A stretch of DNA of 64,000 nucleotides. It comes from an uncultured Alphaproteobacteria bacterium (GTDB lineage Bacteria; Pseudomonadota; Alphaproteobacteria; Micropepsales; Micropepsaceae). The translations under genes and the position numbers were made by a program. Position 1 is the first letter of the stretch, and each line of letters starts with the position of its first letter. Under the pieces are notes generated by a model. That model saw only the letters and a list, made by a program, of their open reading frames with translations, ran no database searches and was not told the origin of the DNA. The stretch is from contig CADEFU010000004.1 in assembly GCA_902826695.1 (NCBI GenBank), positions 62,001 through 126,000 on the forward strand, read 5' to 3'. Below, in pieces: positions 55,400 through 64,000 of the stretch.

Positions 55400-55424
55400 G
55401 GCCCCCGTGGGTATGGGACGGCGG

Positions 55425-56822
55425 TCAGCCAGCCGCCTGGTCCCCGATCCGCCCCAGCGATTCTGCCCGCCCCAGCACCACCAGGACGTCAAAGATGCCA
55501 GGTGAGGTGGTTCGCCCGGTCAGCGCCGCCCGAAGCGGCTGTGCCACTGCGCCGAGCTTGAGCGCGCTCTGTTCGGCATAGGCCCGGGTGGCCTCGTCCA
55601 GTGCCTGGGCAGACCAATCGGTGGCCTCAAGCGCCTTGCCAGCGCCGCGCAAGATTGCCCGCGCTTCCGGCGTGAGAAGCTTCTTTGCCTTGTCGTCCAG
55701 TTCAAGCGGCCGCTTGGCCGTGAGGAAGTAGGCACCATCGGCCAACTCAACGAGCGTCTTTGCGCGCTCTTTGAGGCCCGGCATCGCCTCCACCAACTTC
55801 GTATGCAGATCGGACGTGACGGCTATGCCCTTCGCCTTCAGCAAGGCCATCGTTCCATCGGCCAGCATCGCGTCGCTGGCCTGGCGCATGTAGTGGCCGT
55901 TTAGATTGTCGAGCTTCTTGAAATCCACGCGCGAAGGACTCTGCCCGATGCTGTCGAGGTTGAACCACTCGATCGCCTGTTGCGTCGAAATGATCTCGTC
56001 GTCGCCGTGGCTCCAGCCGAGACGGAGCAGATAGTTCCGCATCGTCTCCGGCAGATAGCCCAAGTTCTTGTACTCGTGGATACCAAGGGCCCCGTGCCGC
56101 TTCGACAGCTTTTGCCCATCCTCGCCATGCAACAACGGCAGGTGCGCGTATGTCGGCGCGGGCCACCCCATCGCGTCGATGATCTGGCGCTGCCGCGCCG
56201 CGTTCGTCAGGTGATCGTCGCCACGGATAATGTGCGTGACCCCCATGTCGAAGTCGTCGACCACGACCGACAGCATATAGGTCGGCGTCCCGTCTGAGCG
56301 CAGCAGGATGAAGTCGTCCAAAACCTCGTTCGAGAAGCGGACCTCACCTTGCACCTTATCGGCAATCACCGTCTCGCCCGACTGCGGTGCCTTGATCCGC
56401 ACGACGGGCGGCACATTTGGCCGGCTGTCCGAGGCCGGTTTGTCCCGCCAGCGCCCGTCATAGCGGATCGGCTTGCCCGCTTTCCGCTGCTGCTCGCGCA
56501 TTTCTTCCAGCTCTTCCGGCGAGGCGTAGCAGTGGTAGGCCAACCCCTTTGCGACCAACTGCTTGGCAACTTCCGCATGCCGCTCGGCCCGCGCAAACTG
56601 ATAGACGACCTCGTCGTCCCAATTTAGCCCCAACCATTGCATACCCTCCAGGATCGCCTCGATAGCCTCGGGCGTGGACCGCTGCCTGTCCGTGTCTTCG
56701 ATGCGCAGCCGGAACACGCCCTTCATGCGGCGCGCATAGAGCCAATTGAAGAGGGCAGTCCGGGCGCCGCCGATATGGAGGAATCCTGTCGGCGAGGGAG
56801 CAAAACGAGTGACGAGTGACAT
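55425..56822 (-). CDS. gltX: Glutamate--tRNA ligase
   Basis: 465-residue class I synthetase that charges tRNA-Glu. The HIGH box is in [21 protein letters not shown] near residue 8, and the KMSKS box appears as [12 protein letters not shown] near 240. [25 protein letters not shown] is the typical middle motif. Length is standard. I chose ATG 56822, where the family starts; the open frame extends upstream opposite comEC but is not coding. Only 22 bases separate it from the comEC start used here. Confidence 0.95.
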   Translation of the reverse strand: MSLVTRFAPSPTGFLHIGGARTALFNWLYARRMKGVFRLRIEDTDRQRSTPEAIEAILEGMQWLGLNWDDEVVYQFARAERHAEVAKQLVAKGLAYHCYASPEELEEMREQQRKAGKPIRYDGRWRDKPASDSRPNVPPVVRIKAPQSGETVIADKVQGEVRFSNEVLDDFILLRSDGTPTYMLSVVVDDFDMGVTHIIRGDDHLTNAARQRQIIDAMGWPAPTYAHLPLLHGEDGQKLSKRHGALGIHEYKNLGYLPETMRNYLLRLGWSHGDDEIISTQQAIEWFNLDSIGQSPSRVDFKKLDNLNGHYMRQASDAMLADGTMALLKAKGIAVTSDLHTKLVEAMPGLKERAKTLVELADGAYFLTAKRPLELDDKAKKLLTPEARAILRGAGKALEATDWSAQALDEATRAYAEQSALKLGAVAQPLRAALTGRTTSPGIFDVLVVLGRAESLGRIGDQAAG

Positions 56823-56844
56823 GTGACTTGAGTTCGAATGAGGG

Positions 56845-59040
56845 ATGAGCCGCGAGGCTCTAGCATGGGGAGTGCCTTTGGGCGAGGCCGTCACGCAAGC
56901 CGAGACCCTGCGCCAACCGTGGTGGGCGGCGGCAATGGCGCGCGCCAAAGCAACGCTGTTGGGTATCCCGGCGCTCATTGCGACAGGTTGGCGCGCCGAT
57001 GCGCTCCGCCGCGGACTATTCACTCCAGCACTAGCCGGTGTCGGCATCGCGGCATACTTCGCGCTCCCCATCGAGCCGCCGCTGGCTGCGGCGATGATCG
57101 CGATCCCCGCTATCCTGGCCTGGCTCATCGTCGCCCGCAGCGACAGCGATGGCGCGGCTGCGGCGTTCGCCTGCATTGCTGCCTGCGCGGCCGGGTTCTC
57201 GCTGGCCGCCATACGAAGCAACACGCTCCACACAGCGACAATCGCATCTGAGACGAGGTTGCTCACGATCACGGCTCGCGTCGAGCGATCTGAACCGGCG
57301 GACAATGGCCGCACGCGCCTGTGGCTCAGCGTCTTCAAAACAGCGCCCGCACTTCACACCACACCCGAACGCGTTCGCGTCTCCGTCACTAAACTCACCG
57401 AACGCATCGCACCGGGAGATTGGATCGAAGTTCGCGCCCGCCTGGCGCCTCTCCCGCCACCCGTCGCGCCCGGCGCCTACGACTTCGCCCGCAAGCTTTG
57501 GTTCGATGGCATCGGCGCCGTCGGCTTCTCGCTCGTCCCGGTCAAGCGCATCGTGCCCCCGCGCGAAGCCACAACGGTCGAAGAAGCCTTCGACGGCATC
57601 AACCGCTTCCGCCGCGAGGTCAGCGACCGGATCATGGCTCACATGTCGCCAAAAGCGGGCCCGATCGGCGCCGCGTTCCTAACCGGCGAGCGCGGCCAAA
57701 TCGCCGAGGAGGACAACGAAGCGATGCGCGACTCGAGCCTCGCGCACTTGCTCTCGATCTCGGGCCTGCACATGACCCTCGCAGGTTTCGGCTTTTTCGC
57801 CGCCTTGCGCCTGATTTTCGCCCTGACCCCGCCGATTGCACTCAACTACCCCGTCAAGAAATGGGCCGCTGTCGCGGCTCTCGTCGCCTCGTTCTGTTAC
57901 TTGCTCTTGAGCGGCGCATCGGTGCCGACTCAGCGTTCCTTCATCATGGTGGCGGTCGCGCTCGTTGCGATCATCTTCGACCGTTCCGCATTGACGATGC
58001 GCACCGTCGCTATCGCCGCAGCAGCCGTGCTCGCCGGCGCGCCGGAGTCCTGGATGGACCCAAGCTTCCAGATGTCGTTCGCTGCGGTCGTTGCGCTCAT
58101 CGCTGTCTACGAATGGTGGAACGCCCGCCGCATTCCCGACGCTGAACCACCGAGCCTCGTCGTGCGCGCAGGCCGACTGCTCGCCGCTGCGGCCGCGACC
58201 AGCTTCATAGCGGGGCTCGCAACGACGCCATTCGCCGCTTTCCACTTCAACCGCTTCGCCGACTACGGCGTTGCGGCGAATGTCATCGTGATGCCTCTCG
58301 TGAGCTTCGTGATCATGCCGGCAGGCGTCCTCGCGCTACTGTTGATGCCCCTCGGCCTCGAAGCCGCGCCGCTTGCCGTGATGGGGTGGGGGATCGAAGC
58401 CATGCTCGCCGTAGCTCACTGGGTCGCGTCTTGGCCTGGCGCCACGCAAACCGTCGCCGCGTGGCCGATCTCTGCGCTCGCGCTCATCGTGGCCGGCGGA
58501 CTTTGGCTCGCCATCTGGCAAGCATCCTGGCGATGGCTTGGCGCACTCCCCATCGCGCTCGGCCTAGCACTGACCTTCAACACTTCGCTCCCCGACGTGC
58601 TGATCACAGGCGACGGCGACAATGTCGCGATCCGCGGCACCGACGGCAAACTGCACATGCTCTCCTCGCGCCGCGGCCGTTTCGACGTCGAGATGTGGCT
58701 CCGCCGCGACGGCGACGACCGCGACGTCGCGGAGGCGCTCAAAGATCGCGAGAGCGGCTTCCGCTGTGACTCGGTGGGGTGCGTCGCAGAAGTACGAGGC
58801 AAAACGGTTGCCGTCGCCTTCACCCAAGAAGCGCTGCAAGAAGACTGCGCCAGTGCGACGATCATGATCGACCTCGCCCGCGGCGGTCACATACCCTGCG
58901 CGGGGCCGCCACTTGGCGTTACGCAAGCGATGCTCTCCCGCGAAGGGGCCATCGCGGCCACTGTCTCCGACACCGGCGTTGAGTGGACATCCGTTGCGCG
59001 CGAACGCGGCGTGAGACCATGGACCCAATCACGGAACTGA
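56845..59040 (+). CDS. comEC: ComEC/Rec2-type DNA uptake channel-like membrane protein
   Basis: 731-residue polytopic inner-membrane protein of the ComEC/Rec2 family, the channel for single-stranded DNA in natural transformation. An N-terminal membrane part and DUF4131-like soluble region (about 120-240) precede the Competence domain, whose conserved core is [33 protein letters not shown]-like, then [20 protein letters not shown] and [15 protein letters not shown]. The C-terminal 170 residues are a soluble domain without the metallo-beta-lactamase motif HxHxDH found in many ComEC proteins. ATG 56935 is an alternative start that would leave 112 bases to gltX. Whether the organism is transformable cannot be told. 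Confidence 0.85.
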   Translation: MSREALAWGVPLGEAVTQAETLRQPWWAAAMARAKATLLGIPALIATGWRADALRRGLFTPALAGVGIAAYFALPIEPPLAAAMIAIPAILAWLIVARSDSDGAAAAFACIAACAAGFSLAAIRSNTLHTATIASETRLLTITARVERSEPADNGRTRLWLSVFKTAPALHTTPERVRVSVTKLTERIAPGDWIEVRARLAPLPPPVAPGAYDFARKLWFDGIGAVGFSLVPVKRIVPPREATTVEEAFDGINRFRREVSDRIMAHMSPKAGPIGAAFLTGERGQIAEEDNEAMRDSSLAHLLSISGLHMTLAGFGFFAALRLIFALTPPIALNYPVKKWAAVAALVASFCYLLLSGASVPTQRSFIMVAVALVAIIFDRSALTMRTVAIAAAAVLAGAPESWMDPSFQMSFAAVVALIAVYEWWNARRIPDAEPPSLVVRAGRLLAAAAATSFIAGLATTPFAAFHFNRFADYGVAANVIVMPLVSFVIMPAGVLALLLMPLGLEAAPLAVMGWGIEAMLAVAHWVASWPGATQTVAAWPISALALIVAGGLWLAIWQASWRWLGALPIALGLALTFNTSLPDVLITGDGDNVAIRGTDGKLHMLSSRRGRFDVEMWLRRDGDDRDVAEALKDRESGFRCDSVGCVAEVRGKTVAVAFTQEALQEDCASATIMIDLARGGHIPCAGPPLGVTQAMLSREGAIAATVSDTGVEWTSVARERGVRPWTQSRN

Positions 59041-59044
59041 GGCC

Positions 59045-59073
59045 AAAAAAATGGCCGGGTCGAGCCCGGCCAT
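59045..59073 (-). terminator. Intrinsic terminator of lexA
   Basis: A perfect 9-base stem, ATGGCCGGG (59051-59059) with CCCGGCCAT (59065-59073), loop of 5, followed on the minus strand by seven T residues (59051-59045, the first shared with the stem). It starts 22 bases after the lexA stop, between the convergent comEC and lexA genes. Confidence 0.82.
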
Positions 59074-59095
59074 GACGATCAAGAACAGTGTTGGA

Positions 59096-59818
59096 TCAAT
59101 ACCGCCGCACGAGCCCGACAAGGCGGCCCTGCACCTTCACCCGGTCCGGTCCGAAGATGCGCGTCTCATAAGCCGGGTTCGCGGCCTCAAGCGCAATCTG
59201 CTGTCCGCGTTTGCGCAAGCGCTTCAACGTCGCCTCGCTGGAATCGACCAACGCCACGACGATATCGCCGGACGACGCATCCTCAGTGCGGTGAATGAGC
59301 ACCGTATCGCCGTTCAAGATCCCTGCGTTGATCATGGAATCGCCGGTGACCTCGAGCGCATAGTGCTCGCCCGATCCCAACATCCCTTCGGCAACCATCA
59401 CATTGTCGGTGGCGTTCTGCAGCGCCTCGATCGGCGTACCGGCAGCGATCCGTCCCATGATTGGCACCTCGATCACGCGCTTGGCGCCTGTGCCCGACGC
59501 TCTCGCTTGCGGTGGGCGTATGCCGCTGCCGTCGACAACGCCGAACGCAGGCTTGTGTCCAGTGGCAGAAACCGTTCGCGCCCGCGGTTTGGGCATGTTC
59601 GAATTTTCCGGGAGCTTCACAACCTCAAGCGCGCGGGCCCGATGCGCGAGCCGCCGCAAGAAACCGCGCTCCTCCAAAGCTGTGATCAGCCGGTGGATGC
59701 CGGACTTCGAGCGCAAATCCAGCGCCTCCTTCATTTCATCGAACGAAGGTGCGACGCCGGTTTCACGCAGGCGCTCGTGAATGAACATCAGGAGTTCGTA
59801 CTGTTTGCGGGTCAGCAT
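59096..59818 (-). CDS. lexA: LexA repressor
   Basis: 240-residue SOS repressor and self-cleaving peptidase. The N-terminal winged helix-turn-helix spans about 1-65 ([46 protein letters not shown]). The cleavage site is A126-G127 in GRIAAGTPI; the catalytic dyad is S161 in [11 protein letters not shown] and K199 in SEATLKRL. It is preceded by two LexA boxes, so it controls itself, and followed by an intrinsic terminator. The order comEC-lexA-moeA-moaC-trp is common in Alphaproteobacteria. Confidence 0.96.
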   Translation of the reverse strand: MLTRKQYELLMFIHERLRETGVAPSFDEMKEALDLRSKSGIHRLITALEERGFLRRLAHRARALEVVKLPENSNMPKPRARTVSATGHKPAFGVVDGSGIRPPQARASGTGAKRVIEVPIMGRIAAGTPIEALQNATDNVMVAEGMLGSGEHYALEVTGDSMINAGILNGDTVLIHRTEDASSGDIVVALVDSSEATLKRLRKRGQQIALEAANPAYETRIFGPDRVKVQGRLVGLVRRY

Positions 59819-59839
59819 GGGAGAAGGCCCTATATGTAG

Positions 59840-59854
59840 GAACAGAGTCGGAAC
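59840..59854 (-). promoter_or_regulatory. LexA box 1 upstream of lexA
   Basis: GAAC-N7-GAAC on the plus strand, i.e. GTTC-N7-GTTC on the minus strand, exactly the alphaproteobacterial direct-repeat SOS box. It lies 22-36 bases before the lexA start codon. Confidence 0.8.
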
Positions 59855-59865
59855 AATCGGTGTTT

Positions 59866-59880
59866 GTTCTAGTGTTGTTC
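59866..59880 (+). promoter_or_regulatory. LexA box 2 upstream of lexA
   Basis: GTTC (59866-59869), seven bases, GTTC (59877-59880), again a perfect alphaproteobacterial SOS box, in opposite orientation to box 1 and 26 bases from it. Two boxes suggest tight autoregulation of lexA. Confidence 0.8.
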
Positions 59881-59909
59881 CGCTGCCGCGTCAACAGGGT
59901 TTTTGTGGC

Positions 59910-61106
59910 TCAGTCCAGCCGAAGCACTGTCACTTCGGTCCCGTCTGTCCGCTCCGGATCGCCTGGCGGGCGCACGATCAAACCATCGGCGTGAGCGTAA
60001 AGGCGCAGCATACTTGAGTCCTGCACCGGAAACGGCGCGGCCACAAACGTGCCGTCGGCCTCTCCGCGCAAATGGCACCGCACATAGTCCTGCCGCGTAT
60101 CGTTTGCTCGCAGCGTGCCAGCCAACCGCGCCCTGATCATCGCATGCGGCGGATCCGTTCGCCCCAGCATCTTGAAGATCATCGGCTTGAGATAGAGCAG
60201 CGCGCACACCATCGCCGAGACCGGATTTCCGGGCAGGCCGAGGAACGGCATCGCGCGATACTTGCCGTGAATCAGCGGCTTGCCCGGCCGCATGGCGATC
60301 TTCCAGAACGCGACTTTGAGCTCCGGCGCGAGCGCCTTTTGAACCAGGTCGTGATCCCCCACCGACGCGCCGCCGAGCGTGACGAAGATGTCCGCTCCAT
60401 CGCTCGCCGCCGCTTTGAAACGGATATCGTCGACCTTATCCCGCGCGATGCCGAGCTCGCGCACCGTGCCGCCCCACTCGAGAATGTCGGCGCCCAATCC
60501 TGCCGACGTCGAGGCAATGATCTGCGCCGGCCCCGCATCGCCACCGGGCGGAACAAGCTCGTCCCCGGTCGCCAGTATCGCAACCCGCGGCGGCCGCGCG
60601 CAGGGCAGGGCGGCATGGTTCATCGACGCCGCCAACGAGATATCGCGCGCCGTCAAACGCCGTCCCGCTTTGAGCAGCTTATCGCCCTTCTTGAAGTCGA
60701 TCCCCGCGCGCCGGATATGCCGCCCTTCCGGCGACGCACCGTCGACGATGCGCACGACGTCGCCCTCGACCTTCGTATTCTCCTGAATGACGATCGTGTT
60801 CGCGCCCTTCGGCACGGGTGCACCCGTGAAGATGCGCACTGCCTCGCCCTTGGCCACGGAGCCGCCGAACGATGCGCCCGCAGCAACGGTGCCGACAACC
60901 TTCAAGCTCGCCGGCAGCACCGCAACGTCTTGCGCGCGCACCGCGTAGCCGTCCATCGCGCTTGCGTCGAATGGCGGCTGCGTGCGGTTGGCCGCGACAT
61001 CCGCCGAAAGCACGCGCCCGCCGGCCGCGCCGACCGAAACCTGCTCGGACCCAAGCCGCTTCAGACCTTCGAGAACTTTCGCTTGCGCCTCGGCGACAGA
61101 GAGCAT
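59910..61106 (-). CDS. moeA: Molybdopterin molybdenumtransferase
   Basis: 398-residue enzyme that inserts molybdate into adenylated molybdopterin to finish the molybdenum cofactor. It begins LSVAEAQAKVLEGL; conserved parts are PPFDASAMDGYAVRA, RIFTGAPVPKGANTIVIQE, GRHIRRAGIDFKKGD, the MoCF-type fold VAILATGDELVPPG with VTLGGASVGDHDLV, and MRPGKPLIHGK with LPGNPVSAMV. All look intact. It is 3 bases downstream of moaC on the same strand and upstream of the lexA regulatory region. Confidence 0.94.
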   Translation of the reverse strand: MLSVAEAQAKVLEGLKRLGSEQVSVGAAGGRVLSADVAANRTQPPFDASAMDGYAVRAQDVAVLPASLKVVGTVAAGASFGGSVAKGEAVRIFTGAPVPKGANTIVIQENTKVEGDVVRIVDGASPEGRHIRRAGIDFKKGDKLLKAGRRLTARDISLAASMNHAALPCARPPRVAILATGDELVPPGGDAGPAQIIASTSAGLGADILEWGGTVRELGIARDKVDDIRFKAAASDGADIFVTLGGASVGDHDLVQKALAPELKVAFWKIAMRPGKPLIHGKYRAMPFLGLPGNPVSAMVCALLYLKPMIFKMLGRTDPPHAMIRARLAGTLRANDTRQDYVRCHLRGEADGTFVAAPFPVQDSSMLRLYAHADGLIVRPPGDPERTDGTEVTVLRLD

Positions 61107-61109
61107 GAC

Positions 61110-61916
61110 CTAGCTGCGATACATGTCTTCAGGCGCAACGCCCAGCGCGTCGGCGAGCTTGGCTTCTTCCGCCTTTGTCAGCGCGTGCGTGCGCCCGTGC
61201 AGGAAGCTGAACAGCACGCCAACCGCAATCCCCGCATCCTTCGCCCACGCGTGCGCGGTCAGTCCACGCGCCGACATGAACCGCCGCAGCGCATCGCGCC
61301 GCGCCGCATGATCCGACGCAGATTTCCGCTGCGGCGACTCGATCGGCACTTCGGCGGGCGTCGATCGATGCCGCACAAGCCGCGAGGCCGCCGCCGTGGT
61401 CGCGCGCCGCACGATCCGCCCGCGCGCGCCCGTCTTCTCAGGTTCGGCGCGATAGGTGCCCGACTTGCCGCCTTCCTTGGCGAGCAGCCGCACGGTCTCG
61501 ATCACGATCCCACGCTCGGCCGCTTTCAGCATGTCGTAGATCGTGAGCGCGGCAACGCTGGCCGCCGTCATCGCCTCCATCTCGACCCCGGTCTGCCCCG
61601 TGACCTTAACGCTCGCCAGAACGCGGATGAGCGACCCTTCCTCGTCCGGCTCGCACGCGACCGTCACGCCGGAGATCGGCAACGGATGGCATAGCGGAAT
61701 GATCTCCGACGTCTTCTTTGCCGCCATAATCCCGGCGATCCGCGCTGCCGCCAGCACGTCACCCTTCGGCGCCGTCCCTTCCAGCACCAGCGCCAGGGTA
61801 TCCGGCTTCATCCGCACGATCGCCTCGGCCATCGCCGTGCGCGTGGTGGTGTCTTTGGCAGACACATCTACCATCTTCGCTTTGCCGTGTTCGTCGAGGT
61901 GCGTGAGCTTGCTCAT
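61110..61916 (-). CDS. moaC: Cyclic pyranopterin monophosphate synthase MoaC fused to a C-terminal helix-turn-helix domain
   Basis: 268 residues where MoaC alone is about 160. Residues 1-157 are a complete MoaC, which with MoaA converts GTP to cyclic pyranopterin monophosphate; the catalytic residues sit at the E. coli positions: K51, H77 (PLCHPLP), E112 and E114 (GVEMEAM), D128 (IYDM) and K131. Residues 158-204 are a basic, Ala/Arg-rich linker. Residues 205-268 ([49 protein letters not shown]) read as a five-helix Cro/C1-type DNA-binding domain. The frame is uninterrupted. It overlaps trpDC by ATGA and precedes moeA. The fusion suggests the protein may also bind DNA; that is inference. Confidence 0.88.
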   Translation of the reverse strand: MSKLTHLDEHGKAKMVDVSAKDTTTRTAMAEAIVRMKPDTLALVLEGTAPKGDVLAAARIAGIMAAKKTSEIIPLCHPLPISGVTVACEPDEEGSLIRVLASVKVTGQTGVEMEAMTAASVAALTIYDMLKAAERGIVIETVRLLAKEGGKSGTYRAEPEKTGARGRIVRRATTAAASRLVRHRSTPAEVPIESPQRKSASDHAARRDALRRFMSARGLTAHAWAKDAGIAVGVLFSFLHGRTHALTKAEEAKLADALGVAPEDMYRS

Positions 61917-63730
61917 GCGGCCCCCTTGAGCAGCGTGCGTGTCGCCGCGCTCACATCGTGCTGCCGCATCAAGCTCTCGCCGACCAGGAAGGCGCGCACG
62001 CCGGCACGCGCAAGCCGCACCAGATCATCGTGCGAATTGATCCCGCTCTCCGCGATCACGAGCGCAGACTTCGGCACGAGCGGCGCCAGCTCTTCGGTAA
62101 CGCCGAGCGACGTCTCGAACGTCTTCAAATTCCGGTTGTTGATCCCGACGAGCTTAGGCGCCAGTTTCAGCGCACGCTCCAGCTCCTCGCGATTGTGCAC
62201 TTCGACAAGCACATCCATGCCCCACTGCAAGGCCGTCGCGTTCAGGATCTGCGCCTCTTGGTCGGTTACCGCCGCCATGATGATCAGAATGCAATCGGCG
62301 CCGAGCGCCCGGGCCTCGACGACTTGATAGGGGTCGAACATGAAGTCCTTGCGCAGCGCGGGCAGGTTCGTCGCGCCGCGCGCCTGAACCAAGTACGCCG
62401 GTGCACCCTGAAACGAGGGCGTATCCGTTAGAACCGACAAGCACGCGGCGCCGCCCGCCTCATAGGCGTGCGCCAACGCGGGCGGATCGAAGTCCGGCCG
62501 GATCAGGCCCTTGGACGGGCTTGCCTTCTTGATCTCCGCAATCAAGGCAAACCGTCCCGCGTCGATGGTCTTGCGCAACGCCGCCTCGAACGGGCGCACA
62601 GCCGGCGCACGCTTTGCCGCCGCCTCGATCTCGCGAAGCGGCACCGCTTCCTTGGCAGCCGCAATCTCGGTGCGCTTGTACGCGGCGATTTTGTCGAGCA
62701 CACCCGCCGACGCGGCATTCGACTCCGCCACAAGCCGCGCGAGCGTTGCCCGCGCACGGCCATCGTCGATTGCCTGGCGCGCAGCCGCAACGCCGTCGGC
62801 AAGTGTTTTCGCCTTGCCGGCGACGACCAACGCCGCCGCCGTGTTCAAACAGACGATGTCGCGATAGGCGCCGGCCTCGCCGTCGAGCAGCCGCCGGATC
62901 GCGCCCGCATTGGCCGCCGCATCGCCGCCGTGAATCTTCTCGACCGGATAGGTCGCAAGCCCAACGTCGCCGGGCGTCACCGTGAATCTGCGGATGTCGC
63001 CGTGGTTCAACTCCACCACATGCGTCGGCCCGCTGATCGAAAGCTCGTCCAACCCGTCGGCGCCATGCACCAGCCACGCGCGCTCCGTCCCAAGCGCCTT
63101 CAACACATGCGCGAGCGGCTCAAGCCACTTGTCAGAAAACACGCCGATCAACTGACGCTTCACGCGCGCTGGGTTGCTCATCGGCCCAAGCAGATTGAAG
63201 ACCGTGCGGAAGCCAAGCTGCTGGCGCACCGGTCCCACATGCTTCATCGCGCTATGATGCGCGGGCGCAAATAGAAAGCCCAAATGCGCCTCAGTGATGC
63301 AACGCGCCACTTGCGGCGGCGAGAGGTCGATCTTAACCCCCAACGCCGCGAGCACGTCGGCCGACCCGCTCTTCGACGATTGCGCGCGGTTGCCGTGCTT
63401 GGCGATATGCACGCCGCACGCCGCCGTCACGAACGCCGCCGCCGTCGAGATGTTGAGCGTTCCCAAGCCGTCACCGCCCGTCCCGCACGTGTCGATCGCA
63501 TCCGCCGGCGCATCGACGCTCAGCGCCCGCGCCCGCAGCGCCTGCACCGCGGCGGTAATCTCCTCCACCGTCTCGCCCCGCATGTGGAGCGCGGTCAGAA
63601 ACGCAGCGATCAGCGCCTCGCTCGCTTGGCCGTCCATAATCGTGTCGAATGCGTCGGCCGCCTCGGCCTTCGTGAGCGCCACGCCTGCGGCCGCCTTCGC
63701 GACCAGCGTCTTGAAACGATCCACGCTCAT
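61913..63730 (-). CDS. trpD-trpC: Bifunctional anthranilate phosphoribosyltransferase / indole-3-glycerol-phosphate synthase
   Basis: 605 residues joining two tryptophan enzymes. Residues 1-335 are TrpD, which attaches phosphoribosyl to anthranilate: [16 protein letters not shown] at 80-95, [18 protein letters not shown] (110-127), and DGLDELS (225-231). Residues about 338-605 are TrpC, which closes the indole ring: [31 protein letters not shown] with catalytic Lys and Glu (396-410), [15 protein letters not shown] (529-535) and IAESGI (559-564). The two normally follow each other as separate genes; here no stop separates them. It overlaps trpG and moaC by ATGA each, so all are coupled. Confidence 0.92.
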   Translation of the reverse strand: MSVDRFKTLVAKAAAGVALTKAEAADAFDTIMDGQASEALIAAFLTALHMRGETVEEITAAVQALRARALSVDAPADAIDTCGTGGDGLGTLNISTAAAFVTAACGVHIAKHGNRAQSSKSGSADVLAALGVKIDLSPPQVARCITEAHLGFLFAPAHHSAMKHVGPVRQQLGFRTVFNLLGPMSNPARVKRQLIGVFSDKWLEPLAHVLKALGTERAWLVHGADGLDELSISGPTHVVELNHGDIRRFTVTPGDVGLATYPVEKIHGGDAAANAGAIRRLLDGEAGAYRDIVCLNTAAALVVAGKAKTLADGVAAARQAIDDGRARATLARLVAESNAASAGVLDKIAAYKRTEIAAAKEAVPLREIEAAAKRAPAVRPFEAALRKTIDAGRFALIAEIKKASPSKGLIRPDFDPPALAHAYEAGGAACLSVLTDTPSFQGAPAYLVQARGATNLPALRKDFMFDPYQVVEARALGADCILIIMAAVTDQEAQILNATALQWGMDVLVEVHNREELERALKLAPKLVGINNRNLKTFETSLGVTEELAPLVPKSALVIAESGINSHDDLVRLARAGVRAFLVGESLMRQHDVSAATRTLLKGAA

Positions 63731-64000
63731 GCCGCCCGCGCAAGGGTCAAGAAATTGCGCAGCAAATCGTGCCCATGCTCCGTCGCGATGCTCTCAGGAT
63801 GGAACTGCACCCCATGCACCGGGTGATCGCGATGCGAGACGCCCATGATCACCCCGTCGTCCGTTTCCGCCGTGATGGTGAGCGAATTGGGCAGGCTCGA
63901 CCGGTCCACCGTCAGCGAGTGATACCGGGTCGCCTTGAAAGGGGAGGGCAGGCCCTTGAACACGCTCTCGCCCGTATGCCGGATCGCCGAGACCTTGCCG
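63727..64000 (-). CDS. trpG: Anthranilate synthase glutamine amidotransferase subunit, C-terminal part (5' partial)
   Basis: The last 90 or so residues of TrpG, the class I glutamine amidotransferase that supplies ammonia to TrpE. The frame is open to the right edge, so the start and the catalytic Cys lie outside the window. Visible: [34 protein letters not shown] with the catalytic His and Glu (HPES), and LLRNFL near the end. The stop overlaps the trpDC start (ATGA). Confidence 0.93.
   Translation of the reverse strand, partial: GKVSAIRHTGESVFKGLPSPFKATRYHSLTVDRSSLPNSLTITAETDDGVIMGVSHRDHPVHGVQFHPESIATEHGHDLLRNFLTLARAA

Noticed and set aside
56823-57338. Upstream extension of gltX opposite comEC
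   Set aside because: GluRS starts at [13 protein letters not shown]; the extension is low-complexity antisense of comEC.
60072-61694. 540-codon plus-strand frame opposite moeA and moaC
   Set aside because: Arg/His-rich translation, opposite two well-conserved genes; no family features.

Overview
The window is a gene-dense, GC-rich stretch of an alphaproteobacterial chromosome. The evidence is gene order and family content. The order nuoLMN-birA-coaX-rnj, mce-DUF1467-proS-lolC-lolD-dnaE, rpsB-tsf-pyrH-frr-uppS-cdsA-dxr-rseP-bamA-skp-lpxD-fabZ-lpxA-lpxI-lpxB, and gltA/gltX/comEC/lexA/moeA/moaC/trpDC/trpG is alphaproteobacterial. So are LpxI instead of LpxH, a short ProRS without the editing insertion, RNase J, and LexA boxes of the GTTC-N7-GTTC type. 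I cannot name the genus. I see no rRNA, tRNA, CRISPR array, insertion sequence or prophage.

Layout. 1-6.9 kb: end of the complex I operon, then biotin ligase, type III pantothenate kinase and RNase J, all overlapping or nearly touching. 6.9-21.1 kb: an accessory segment on both strands. It holds a TonB-C/TPR secreted protein, dps with an Irr/PerR-like operator over its promoter, a GST, a crotonase, a YeiH-type membrane protein, a secreted beta/gamma-crystallin-like protein, a patatin lipoprotein, a TetR-linked haloalkane dehalogenase operon divergent from a metallo-beta-lactamase-fold hydrolase, a POT peptide transporter and a DUF6498 protein. 21.2-21.9 kb: mce and DUF1467, part of the conserved block. 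21.9-29.8 kb: a second accessory insertion with a secreted possible papain-fold protein, two DMT permeases in tandem, an endonuclease/exonuclease/phosphatase-family protein and a double M16 peptidase. 29.8-37.1 kb: proS, lolC, lolD and dnaE.

37.1-54 kb: a divergent aminotransferase, then the long translation and envelope cluster. It runs from ribosomal protein S2, EF-Ts, UMP kinase and ribosome recycling factor, through undecaprenyl-PP, CDP-diacylglycerol and isoprenoid synthesis, to the RseP protease, BamA, two Skp/OmpH-like chaperones and lipid A assembly (LpxD, FabZ, LpxA, LpxI, LpxB). 54-64 kb: gltA, gltX, lexA, moeA, moaC, trpDC and trpG on the minus strand, with comEC on the plus strand.

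Most notable points: MoaC is fused to a C-terminal Cro/C1-type helix-turn-helix domain; TrpD and TrpC are one polypeptide; the dps promoter carries a palindrome matching the Irr/PerR consensus; the dehalogenase/MBL intergenic region carries a TetR-type dyad; a strong intrinsic terminator ends 6 bp before the lpxD start codon; and several terminators (lexA, gltA, the POT transporter) are readable directly from the sequence.
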